Shown: positions 55,050-64,000 of the stretch, piece after piece
Position numbering within the stretch: the stretch's first letter is position 1
How the letters are laid out: each line of letters begins with the position of its first letter
From: Nitratireductor aestuarii
GTDB taxonomy: Bacteria; Pseudomonadota; Alphaproteobacteria; Rhizobiales; Rhizobiaceae
Assembly: GCF_014641695.1 (NCBI RefSeq)
Contig: NZ_BMIF01000007.1
Span: 186,001 to 250,000 of the forward strand
Length of the DNA: 64,000 bases
Direction of reading: 5' to 3'
Program-made: the position numbers and the translations under genes
Notes under the pieces: generated by a model
Database searches by the model: none
Seen by the model: only the letters and a program-made list of their open reading frames with translations
Told to the model about the DNA's origin: nothing

Positions 55050-55478
55050 ATGCAGAAGAAGCCCGGGCCTAAGCCCAGAATTACACTTTCGAGAACTGAT
55101 CACGACCGTCTGCTTGGTCTCGCGGAGGCCATGGAGGCCCGCAATCCAACGTTTTCGGAGACCATGATCGCGGAACTTGAACGTGCGAATGTCGTCGAGG
55201 ACAAAGCTCTTCCCGCGAAAGTTATTCGTATGGGCTCCACGCTGTCTTACACGGCCGATGATGGCGAACCCCAGAAGGTCACGCTCGTGTTTCCTGTGGA
55301 AGCGGATATCGAGAAGGGCAAGATTTCGGTGACCACGCCCGTCGGTACGGCTCTGATCGGCCTTTCGGCTGGACAGTCCATCGACTGGACCGATCGTGGC
55401 GGCAAGTCTCACCGGCTGAAGGTCATCGCCGTTCATCCGGAGGGCGTAAAGGAACCGACGGAAGCTGTCGCAAGGTAA
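55050..55478 (+). CDS. rnk: Rnk/GreA-like regulator of nucleoside diphosphate kinase
   Basis: A 142-residue Rnk-type protein: an N-terminal stretch (PRITLSRTDHDRLLGLAEAMEAR) and a C-terminal GreA/GreB-type domain with LVFPVEADIEKGKISVTTPVGTALIGLSAGQSIDWTDRGGKSHRLKV. Rnk binds RNA polymerase near the secondary channel in E. coli. Full length, no anomalies. It stands 288 bases ahead of the cassette on the same strand, but a separate promoter for the cassette is suggested by the AT-rich gap. Confidence 0.93.
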   Translation: MQKKPGPKPRITLSRTDHDRLLGLAEAMEARNPTFSETMIAELERANVVEDKALPAKVIRMGSTLSYTADDGEPQKVTLVFPVEADIEKGKISVTTPVGTALIGLSAGQSIDWTDRGGKSHRLKVIAVHPEGVKEPTEAVAR

Positions 55479-55639
55479 CATAACCAAGCTCTGGATCGTT
55501 TCGGCGTCCTCCGTGGAAGCGGTCCAAGTCTCTATTCATGCAATTCGGCAGGAGTGGCATACGCCTTCCTGCGCCGGCTGAGTCCACTCGCCGTTTAAAC
55601 TCCCGGCCCCTCTGAAACGCGAGATTGTTCACGCCATGA

Positions 55640-55660
55640 TTTAAATACAATATCGTATTT
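55640..55660 (+). promoter_or_regulatory. Near-palindrome upstream of the cassette
   Basis: TTTAAATACAATATCGTATTT: AAATAC and GTATTT flank a 6-base centre, an almost perfect 18-base palindrome. The first 17 positions match the site upstream of omptin 2 (7762-7780). The gap from rnk to the cassette becomes abruptly AT-rich here (about 55635-55765). Confidence 0.45.
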
Positions 55661-55765
55661 ATTATAGATTTTCTGTATTTTACTTATTTTCTTATTTTAT
55701 TGATGGGAATTTAGCTTCGTGCTTACATGCTTTGCGTTGATTCTTTACTTCGAAAGAAAAATTAA

Positions 55766-56551
55766 ATGCACAATAATATTGATATCTTTATTGAAGACGG
55801 CATCAGGCTTTCTCCTGTCGAGATCACCCATCAGGGGCTGGCAAGCATCCTTTGCTACGACCCCTTCCTGCCCCGCTGCATCGAAGGCATTAAGCTGAAC
55901 CTCCTCGCAGGCCTTCCATCGCTGGTTCGTCTGCACGCCGGCGCCAATTACCCGACTCCCAGTGAGTACAGGTATCAGGTCGATCTTGAAGGTCATGCGG
56001 TGTTGATCGTCGGGTTTGACGACGTGAAACGGGCATTTTCCGTCGTGGATCCCTACAGGCGGTGTTCCGACGAAAGTATTGAGAAGACATGGCTTCCGTA
56101 TGAGGACCTGACCATTGCCATGGTGGATTGCTCATCCGGAAACCAGACCGTTCCGCCGAACCTCAAAATTGAGGCCGCCGTTTCCAATTGCGGTTCGACC
56201 CTCCAGATCCACGCTGGCATTCCTCTTCCCTTCGGCCCGGTGATGGACCTGGACAACCTTCACCTCTCGGGCGCCACCCTTGAAGTGCAATTCCACGAAG
56301 CGAACCGGAGCATAACGCGCCTTCTGACCAATCCCGCCACCGCTCGCATTGGCGAGCACTTCTCCTTCCAAACCGAGATCCCTCGGGACATCGCCCCAGA
56401 TGCTACCGTCGACGTTCAGGTTTCAGCGACCATCGGGGGGACGCGCCCCTACGCGTACAATGCACGGGTCGGGACGCGCCACCGCTATCTGGGTGGCATC
56501 GCAACACAGGGCAGTGAATCCAATCACCGGCCAGACTGCCAACTAGCCTGA
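55766..56551 (+). CDS. Protein with the His/Asp half of a papain/C39-like fold plus a beta-sandwich
   Basis: A 261-residue protein without signal peptide. Residues 45-97 (LNLLAGLPSLVRLHAGA... then LEGHAVLIVGFDD, FSVVDPYRR) match the second half of C39/BtrH-type cysteine peptidase domains, with the His at 77 and the Asp at 95. The first half with catalytic Cys and Gln is absent. Residues 130-235 look like an Ig-type beta-sandwich. An in-frame TAA lies directly before the ATG, so no longer frame exists. First gene of a three-gene operon; the propeller gene follows after 10 bases. Enzymatic role unproven. Confidence 0.65.
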   Translation: MHNNIDIFIEDGIRLSPVEITHQGLASILCYDPFLPRCIEGIKLNLLAGLPSLVRLHAGANYPTPSEYRYQVDLEGHAVLIVGFDDVKRAFSVVDPYRRCSDESIEKTWLPYEDLTIAMVDCSSGNQTVPPNLKIEAAVSNCGSTLQIHAGIPLPFGPVMDLDNLHLSGATLEVQFHEANRSITRLLTNPATARIGEHFSFQTEIPRDIAPDATVDVQVSATIGGTRPYAYNARVGTRHRYLGGIATQGSESNHRPDCQLA

Positions 56552-56561
56552 GGAGATATCC

Positions 56562-58214
56562 ATGTTTGATCGGTTCCTGGTTGCCGACAAGTCTGTCGGC
56601 AGACTGGACCTTCGTTGGTCCGTCCCGTTCCCCGCGCTCGTGCGCGTACCCGTGTTCTCGCCCGACGGTAGCGGCTACATCGTCTGTTATGCTGAGAAGA
56701 CACGGAGCTACATCCTGCAGAAGTTCGCTCCCGACAGCGGTGAGCTGGAATGGAGCACTCAGCTACATAACGGTGGATATGGTGCAATCGCGGCCGGCGA
56801 TCAGTGCATAGCCGTGCCGACTGGCTTTACCGACATTACCGGGGTGCACAGCGCATCCGGAAGAATCCTCTGGAAGTATCGCTCGTCGAGTCGAGTGAGA
56901 TCTCCCGTCGCGTTCACCGGAAACCACTTCATTGCTTCGAGTGGAGACACCCTCTTCAAGCTGAATGAGCTTGGAGAGGAGTGCGCCAGAACCACCCCGA
57001 ACGATTGCTTCTTCTATGGGTTGCCCCGGGAGCAGGGGCGTATTGTCTATAGCCTTTGTGCCGTCACCGGTGATTTCGGCTTTTCACAACTACACCTGTG
57101 CGCGATGGATTGGCTAGACGGCCTGATCTGGACAACTTCACTCTCGGACGGACATGTGGTCAGTTCGGATACATCGGGCTTCGCCATGACCGACGACCGC
57201 CTGTATGCGACGGCAGGCCAATCCATCTCCTGTCTTGATCGGGCAAGCGGCACGCTTCTCTGGTCAGCAACCTTCCCATCCATCGTGGGAAGGCACATGC
57301 CCATCCTTCACAGGGATAGGATTCTCGTTGGATCACTAAGCGGTCAGCTAGCATGCCTTGACGCCGCTACCGGCAAAATACGGTGGACCTTTGCCGGGCA
57401 GACGATGGTGACATCACCCCCATCGATCGTGGGGGACACAGTGCTGGTCACCGTCGATGGACACCTCTGCCTCCTTGCGATCAAGGACGGACGCGAGATC
57501 CACCGCGTCCCGATCGGCCATGCGCCCTATAGTGCCGTCGCGATAAGGAATGGGACGGCCTTTGTGGGCGCAGGCGACCCTCCTTATTTCGGTGGGCTGT
57601 TCGCCTTTGACATGCTGCCGGTAGACCACAAGGAGCCAGATTACATCACCGCGGCAAGCTCTGTATGCGAGTATTTGGACGAGGCGCGCTGCCTCATCCG
57701 GCTGGATGTTCGCAACTGCGTTGAGGAAATCGAAAATGTGGAGATCGACGCTGCGGTGATCCTCGGTACGGGCAATCAGAGCCAGGCTCTCCAGCCGGAT
57801 CGGCGCGTAGGCACCGGTTTCTTCTTTGCGATTAAACCGAGCAAGTTTCTCGTCAACGGATGTTATTGCCTTCCCGTGAAAATCCTGTTGCGGAACGGGG
57901 CGCCTGTCCATCGAACGATATCTGTAGCATTGGATATGGTCTCACCCAGAGTATCAAAGTTTGAACTGGGTGGGTTCGATCCTGTCGGTCAAACGCACTA
58001 TCTGCACAGCGGGGCAGCGGTCGCGCAGATGATCCAACACCGCTTTGCACAATCGATCACCCCTCAGGCCCGCTTTCGCGAGATGGTCGACTATGTGCGG
58101 GAACGGGCTGACTATGAACCGTTCAATCTCTGGCGGCTCGTTTTCCAAAGGGTTTTCATGGCCGGCGTGGCGGATGTGCGAAACCTGCCCGAATACAAGA
58201 ACGAGCGTGCATGA
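56562..58214 (+). CDS. PQQ-like beta-propeller protein with a degenerate C39-like N-lobe at its C-terminus
   Basis: A 550-residue soluble protein with no signal peptide. Residues 10-355 hold seven or so repeats of the PQQ/quinoprotein-propeller type (for example GVHSASGRILWKYRS, CLDRASGTLLWSATF, CLDAATGKIRWTFAG), then an Ig-like section, then a C-terminal helical part GQTHYLHSGAAVAQMIQHRF. In the latter, Gln477 and Ser483 are spaced by six like the oxyanion Gln and catalytic Cys of papain/C39 domains, with Ser in the Cys position. An AGGAG site precedes the ATG. Its stop overlaps the ABC gene by 4 bases. Confidence 0.75.
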   Translation: MFDRFLVADKSVGRLDLRWSVPFPALVRVPVFSPDGSGYIVCYAEKTRSYILQKFAPDSGELEWSTQLHNGGYGAIAAGDQCIAVPTGFTDITGVHSASGRILWKYRSSSRVRSPVAFTGNHFIASSGDTLFKLNELGEECARTTPNDCFFYGLPREQGRIVYSLCAVTGDFGFSQLHLCAMDWLDGLIWTTSLSDGHVVSSDTSGFAMTDDRLYATAGQSISCLDRASGTLLWSATFPSIVGRHMPILHRDRILVGSLSGQLACLDAATGKIRWTFAGQTMVTSPPSIVGDTVLVTVDGHLCLLAIKDGREIHRVPIGHAPYSAVAIRNGTAFVGAGDPPYFGGLFAFDMLPVDHKEPDYITAASSVCEYLDEARCLIRLDVRNCVEEIENVEIDAAVILGTGNQSQALQPDRRVGTGFFFAIKPSKFLVNGCYCLPVKILLRNGAPVHRTISVALDMVSPRVSKFELGGFDPVGQTHYLHSGAAVAQMIQHRFAQSITPQARFREMVDYVRERADYEPFNLWRLVFQRVFMAGVADVRNLPEYKNERA

Positions 58215-59865
58215 AGCGGACACTTGCGTTCGCCGGAGACCTGTTGCGCAAGAGGAGGGGCATCGGTCTTGCCCTCCTCTGCCTGTTCACCTCAGCTCTT
58301 TCGATCTGCGTGATCCTGCTCCAGCCCGCACTCATTTCCGCCTTCCTGCGTGGTCTAGGGCATCGGCAGGAGGTGGTAACCTACCTTGTCGTGACGCTGC
58401 TCGCTGCTCCGCTTGCCATCCATGCCAGCGCGTGCGCGAACAATGCGCTGCTACAGCACATTCGCGGCGCAAGCAAAGAGCGACTGTTCGACTTCATCAT
58501 CCGAAAGCCACTCTCCTTTTTCCAGAAGCGGAATGAAGGCTGGATCGAGTCGAGCATCTCGATCGGCTCGCATTCAACGCGGACATTGGTCCACGAAACG
58601 ATTGCCATCCTTTCGCGCCTGATCTTCCTGATCGGGGCCGCAGCCCTGCTCACCTTCTGGGTGGGTCCGGTATTCGGCGCATCCTTCCTCGGCGTGCTGC
58701 TCCTCTACCTCTGGCTCTCGTTCAGGCTGTTTGGGCGCAATGCAAACCGGGTGCAGCAAGCGGTGCAGCAGACGTCTGTCGTTTCAGCGCAAATTGCGGA
58801 TGCGATCGCAAACGTCGCCACCATCCAGCAATGCAACAGCTTTGACCACGAACGAAAGCGGCTGGATGAATTTCTTGCACGGGAGAAATCAACCTATAGC
58901 GCATCGCAAAGGGCGGTCGATCGCGCCGACGCGGTGCAGCGCCTGGCGCTGGCTACGGCGCTCGCGGTGTTTCTCATCGTAGCGCATAGCACTGTCCCCG
59001 GTAGTGACGGCTCCTTCGTGGCGATCTTCATCATCATGCTCCTTTCCTATGCACAGCTGGAAAGCACCGGTCGAGCACTCAACTCACTCTTTGAACACCA
59101 GCACCACCTCACGGCGATCCTTGAAGCGATCGATTATCGTCCGGGGAGCCGACCGCAACCTTCCCGGATCATCCAAGCAAGTTCGGACGTGGCGTCCGGG
59201 ACCAGACCGCTCCCGCCGCTTATCCGGATTGAGGATGCAGGATTCGCCTACCAGCCTGCGCACCGTGTCCTCGACGCTATCAGCCTGAAAATTGAACCGG
59301 GTTCGCATCAGCTGATCCAAGGGACTAGCGGAAGTGGGAAAACCACACTGCTCAAGCTGCTGACCGGCCAATTGAAACCCTGCGCTGGAAGAGTCCTGCT
59401 TGAAGGCAGGGACGCGTGGTCGCTCACGCCGCAGGATAAGGCCGCGAGCCTTTGTGCCATTTCCCAAAGGCCAAGCCTTTTTGACCGATCACTCTTTGAG
59501 AACGTCGTCTATGGTCATTCGACCTCCGACCAGCGCCTGGTCATAGAGCTGCTCCGTGAGCTCGGGTTGAAAACACCACCCAGCCAAAGTGACAAGGAAT
59601 GGTTGGCCATGACGCTCGGCAAGAATTGAGGCAGGCTAAGCGGCGGTGAGCGCCAAAGAGTCCTGATCGCGCGTGCCGTGCTTGCGGCGCGACCCGTGCT
59701 GGTGCTCGATGAAGCCACATCCGAACTCGACCCGGAAACCGAGAAGAAGGTGTTGGAAGTGATTCACGGGCGGTTGGCTGGCTGCACGATCATCGCCGTC
59801 AGCCACCATCCTCACGCCGAGCTTCGCGGCTATGCGACGTTCCGCTTGCCCGAGCGTTGTTTAGA

Positions 59866-59887
<22 letters not shown>
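58211..59887 (+). pseudogene. ABC exporter half-transporter with in-frame TGA before the signature
   Basis: A permease (about 1-330, six segments) fused to an ATPase. Walker A is GTSGSGKTT at 371-379 and the Q-loop is ISQRP. At codon 473 (59627-59629) a TGA follows GKN; the frame continues without shift into [10 protein letters not shown] (477-484), Walker [12 protein letters not shown] (D500, E501) and H-loop VSHH (H532), ending at 59887. Nothing else is damaged. It could be a nonsense mutation, a sequencing error or a readthrough codon. No selenocysteine structure is seen. Its 3' end overlaps the fhs end by 22 bases. Confidence 0.8.
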
Positions 59888-61542
<1,655 letters not shown>

Positions 61543-61557
61543 CGCGCTTACTCTCCG

Positions 61558-62646
61558 TTAGCGATCAAGAACCTGCCGCAGCTCGACCAGATTGGACCGA
61601 GCGCGCAGGATGTAGAAACCCATCGTGGCCAGGTGGGTCGGCATGATCCAGCCGGCTTCCCTGCCATTGGAAATCATGAAGGGGGTGATGTTCAGTGCCG
61701 AACGGAACTGCTGTTCCGTATCCATCCAGAGTGCATGGAGCGAACGCTGGGCAATCACATCGCGGAAATCCGCGCGGGCTGCATTGAGCAGGCCGTAATA
61801 GCCGTAGAGCTGGCCGTAGGCGAACCAGAAGCGGTCGTCGGCGCGGAAGTCGAACCAGCCGCCGTTGTGGTTTTCGGAGCGCTCGCGCAGGATGGCCGAG
61901 GTGGAACCAATGTCACCCGCAATACGATCGAGGAACTGCATGAGGTTGTCTGCGCGGCTGTCGAAGACGGCATCACAGCGCTCAAGGCGGGCGTTGAAGC
62001 TGCGCAGCGACTGGGCGGCGGTGCGGTAGAAAGAAGGCGTCGGGGTCTTCGGTCCGAACGGGTTCAGGCCGAAATACCACGCGTCTTCACTGAACTGGAT
62101 GTTTTCGCGCGCCTTCTGGAGATCGCCGTCAATCTGTGACGTGCCGCGCACGCGACCAAGCGCATCCACCAGCTCCACCGCGGTGCGGCGGACGGTCTGG
62201 TTCACGCCGCGCTGGAATGAGGCCTTGTTGTCGAAGAAGGGCGTGCTGTCCCAATCAATTCCAAAGAAGCCGAGCTTGTAGAACAGCATGGAGGAGATCC
62301 ACGCGTTCTGGTCGACGTTGAAGTCGATCAGATCGGCCGTCACCTGGGCAATCGCGGAGGGGCTGCAGGTTTCAGCCGCGTTTTCACCCGTATTGGCGAG
62401 GCGGGCGCCTGCCGACGTGTCGCGCTTGTCGAACTCGTAGGCAGCCACATAGTCGGGATTAAAGCCGGACCAGATCTGCGTCTGCACCATGAAATAGATG
62501 TTCAAGCCGACGAACAGAACAAAGGCCAACCCGACCGAAATGCGCAGGATCCAGCCGCGCCGCGTGTACCAGCGACCGATGGCGGCGAAAGGCGCTACAA
62601 TCCAGGAGAAAAGACGGGAAAAGAAATTACCGATCGCTCTGAACAA
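61558..62646 (-). CDS. DUF2333 family membrane protein
   Basis: A 362-residue protein with one N-terminal membrane segment (WILRISVGLAFVLFVGLNIYFMVQTQIW) and a helical periplasmic part. The start MFRAIGNFFSRLFSWIV and the central NAWISSMLFYKLGFFGIDWD and LRSFNARLERCDAVFDSRADNLMQFLDRIAGDIGS blocks match DUF2333. Function unknown. 15 bases before the fhs start on the same strand. Confidence 0.88.
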   Translation of the reverse strand: MFRAIGNFFSRLFSWIVAPFAAIGRWYTRRGWILRISVGLAFVLFVGLNIYFMVQTQIWSGFNPDYVAAYEFDKRDTSAGARLANTGENAAETCSPSAIAQVTADLIDFNVDQNAWISSMLFYKLGFFGIDWDSTPFFDNKASFQRGVNQTVRRTAVELVDALGRVRGTSQIDGDLQKARENIQFSEDAWYFGLNPFGPKTPTPSFYRTAAQSLRSFNARLERCDAVFDSRADNLMQFLDRIAGDIGSTSAILRERSENHNGGWFDFRADDRFWFAYGQLYGYYGLLNAARADFRDVIAQRSLHALWMDTEQQFRSALNITPFMISNGREAGWIMPTHLATMGFYILRARSNLVELRQVLDR

Positions 62647-62952
62647 CTACGCCTCCTGCGGCGACACGAGGCTTGCAGCCTCTTCCATTGAGCGTGTTCT
62701 GGCGAACACCGTCGGAATTGACATAAGCGTTTTGCATCTGAGGAACAACTGGGCTTGCCGTGCCTTTGTTTTTCAGGCCTTGGGAATATCCGTAGAGGAC
62801 CGCGGGAGACGACGTTCCTTTTCCATCGGAAACGGATTTTTTCGGGGCAAAGCTCATTGGGCCTTAATTGCTGGGAGCAACCGCAAATTGATGCTTGCGC
62901 AGACCTATCAGCACAAAGGATAATTCCACCAACATTATAGCAGGAGATCATC
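62647..62952. other. Intergenic stretch of 306 bases between DUF2333 and choX
   Basis: No convincing frame. It must hold divergent promoters for both genes. The choX-proximal part is AT-rich and the ribosome site CAGGAG lies 8 bases before choX. No clear regulator site is recognised; choX operons are commonly choline-inducible. Confidence 0.4.
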
Positions 62953-63900
62953 ATGTTCGGTAACAGGAGTTTGGGCGCCACACTTGGTCTGGTTCTGGCA
63001 CTTGGCTCCGGATCTGCGTTTGCTGCAGACCCCGCGGAATGCCGGACGGTGACGTTCTCCGATGTGGGCTGGACCGACATCACCGCCACGACTGCGACGG
63101 CGACTGTCATCCTCAAGGCGCTGGGTTACGAGCCAGAGGTGCAGATGCTGTCGGTTCCGGTCACCTATGCCTCGCTCGACAAGAAGGACATCGACGTTTT
63201 CCTCGGCAACTGGATGCCGACCATGGAGGCAGACATCGCGCCCTATCGCGAAAAGGGCACGGTCGAGACGCTGGTGACCAACCTGGAAGGCGCGAAATAC
63301 ACCCTCGCAGTGCCGCAATATACCTATGACGAAGGCCTCAAGACCTTTGACGACATCGTCAAGTTCCAGGACCAGCTGAAGGCCGAGATCTATGGCATCG
63401 AGCCGGGCAATGACGGTAACCGGCTGATCCTCGACATGATCGCCAACAACACGTACGGCCTCGGCGAGTTCGAGGTGGTGGAAAGCTCTGAGGCCGGCAT
63501 GCTGGCGCAGGTGGCCCGCGCCGTGCAGCGCAAGGAGCACATCGTGTTCCTCGGCTGGGAGCCGCACCCGATGAACGCCAGGTTCGACATGGTCTATCTC
63601 GACGGCGGTGACGATGTGTTCGGCCCCAACTACGGCGGCGCAACAGTGTTGACGAACGTCTGGAAGGGCTATGCCGAGCAGTGCCCGAACGTAGGCCAAT
63701 TCCTCAAGAACCTCGTGTTCACGCTCGACATGGAAAACGAGATCATGGGCGCCATCCTCGATGACGGTGCAGACCCGCAGGAAGCTGCATCGGCCTGGCT
63801 GACGCGGAACCCTGATGCGCTCGAGCCATGGCTTGCAGGCGTTACCACGTTCGACGGCGGGGATGCCCCGGCAGCCGTCAAGCAGGCTCTGGGACTCTAA
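62953..63900 (+). CDS. choX: Choline ABC transporter substrate-binding protein
   Basis: A 315-residue periplasmic binding protein of the ChoX/ProX type. A signal peptide ends near FA-AD (residue 25). Aromatic residues of the choline cage are visible in VGWTDITATTATA, GNWMPTMEADIA and LGWEPHPMNARF, together with the Asp in the first block. In rhizobia choX is followed by choW and choV; the window ends 100 bases on, so these cannot be seen. Confidence 0.95.
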   Translation: MFGNRSLGATLGLVLALGSGSAFAADPAECRTVTFSDVGWTDITATTATATVILKALGYEPEVQMLSVPVTYASLDKKDIDVFLGNWMPTMEADIAPYREKGTVETLVTNLEGAKYTLAVPQYTYDEGLKTFDDIVKFQDQLKAEIYGIEPGNDGNRLILDMIANNTYGLGEFEVVESSEAGMLAQVARAVQRKEHIVFLGWEPHPMNARFDMVYLDGGDDVFGPNYGGATVLTNVWKGYAEQCPNVGQFLKNLVFTLDMENEIMGAILDDGADPQEAASAWLTRNPDALEPWLAGVTTFDGGDAPAAVKQALGL

Positions 63901-64000
63901 GCCTGCGTAAGTCTGCAACGCGGTTTCGTCGAGACGGGACCGCGTTCCACAGGCGCATCAAATCGCCGCTGGACTTTCCAAGCGGTACAAAAATGATCTA

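Noticed and set aside
59627-59629. TGA in the exporter as a selenocysteine codon
   Set aside because: No Cys-type catalytic role is known at this position and no clear SECIS-like hairpin follows; a nonsense mutation or error is simpler.
63994-64000. ATG at the window end as the choW start
   Set aside because: Only seven bases remain and no ribosome site is clear; not claimable.

Overview
The window reads as chromosomal DNA of an alphaproteobacterium of the Rhizobiales, most likely Rhizobiaceae. Pointers are the gene blocks uvrB; lgt-midA-pgeF-M24 peptidase; prs, rplY, pth, ychF; petABC, apt; moxR-DUF58-DUF4159 opposite DUF1285-NUDIX-cca; a fused trpE(G) preceded by a trpL leader; leuA; fhs; and choX. 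The Omp25-type barrels and short GGAAAACCGGTT-bearing intergenic repeats also fit. The strain cannot be named from sequence alone. No rRNA, tRNA, CRISPR array, IS element or prophage was recognised.

Layout. 1-4.5 kb: 3' side of uvrB and small minus-strand genes (secreted protein, SixA-like phosphatase, GlsB/YeaQ-like protein, CsaA, YbjN, UbiK). 4.7-12.6 kb: plus-strand lgt, midA, two AT-rich omptin genes, pgeF, an M24 protein, a lipoprotein, prs. 12.6-16 kb: DUF488, rplY, pth, ychF. 16-20 kb: two Omp25-like barrels (one with an early stop codon), CorA, two MaoC-like proteins, a triple hairpin repeat. 20-29 kb: apt, petABC, hemF, a glutathionyl-hydroquinone reductase, a GNAT protein, an effector-like gene (27478-28437) and a VOC protein. 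29-39 kb: the four-gene MoxR/BatA-like membrane cluster facing DUF1285-NUDIX-cca. 39-43 kb: a two-gene ABC exporter. 43-54.7 kb: trmL, NUDIX, phosphoesterase, hydrolase, leuA with a probable leaderless leucine attenuator, small membrane proteins, a PD-(D/E)XK-like protein, a CDF transporter, trpE(G) with trpL, a PAP2 phosphatase. 55-60 kb: rnk and an unusual three-gene cassette. 60-64 kb: fhs, DUF2333, choX.

Most is housekeeping. The accessory parts are (i) the tandem omptin proteases placed between midA and pgeF; (ii) a protein whose N-terminus resembles the WEK(I/M)xxFF translocation domain of Salmonella SPI-2 effectors; and (iii) the cassette at 55.8-59.9 kb. In that cassette a papain/C39-like fold appears divided between two proteins: the His/Asp half on the first, and a Gln-x5-Ser half (Ser where Cys is expected) at the end of a PQQ-type beta-propeller protein. 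They are followed by an ABC exporter interrupted by one in-frame TGA just before its LSGGE signature. Omptin 2 and the cassette share an uncommon AT-rich upstream motif (TTTAAATACAATAnnGTAT). All similarity statements come from reading motifs; no database search was run.
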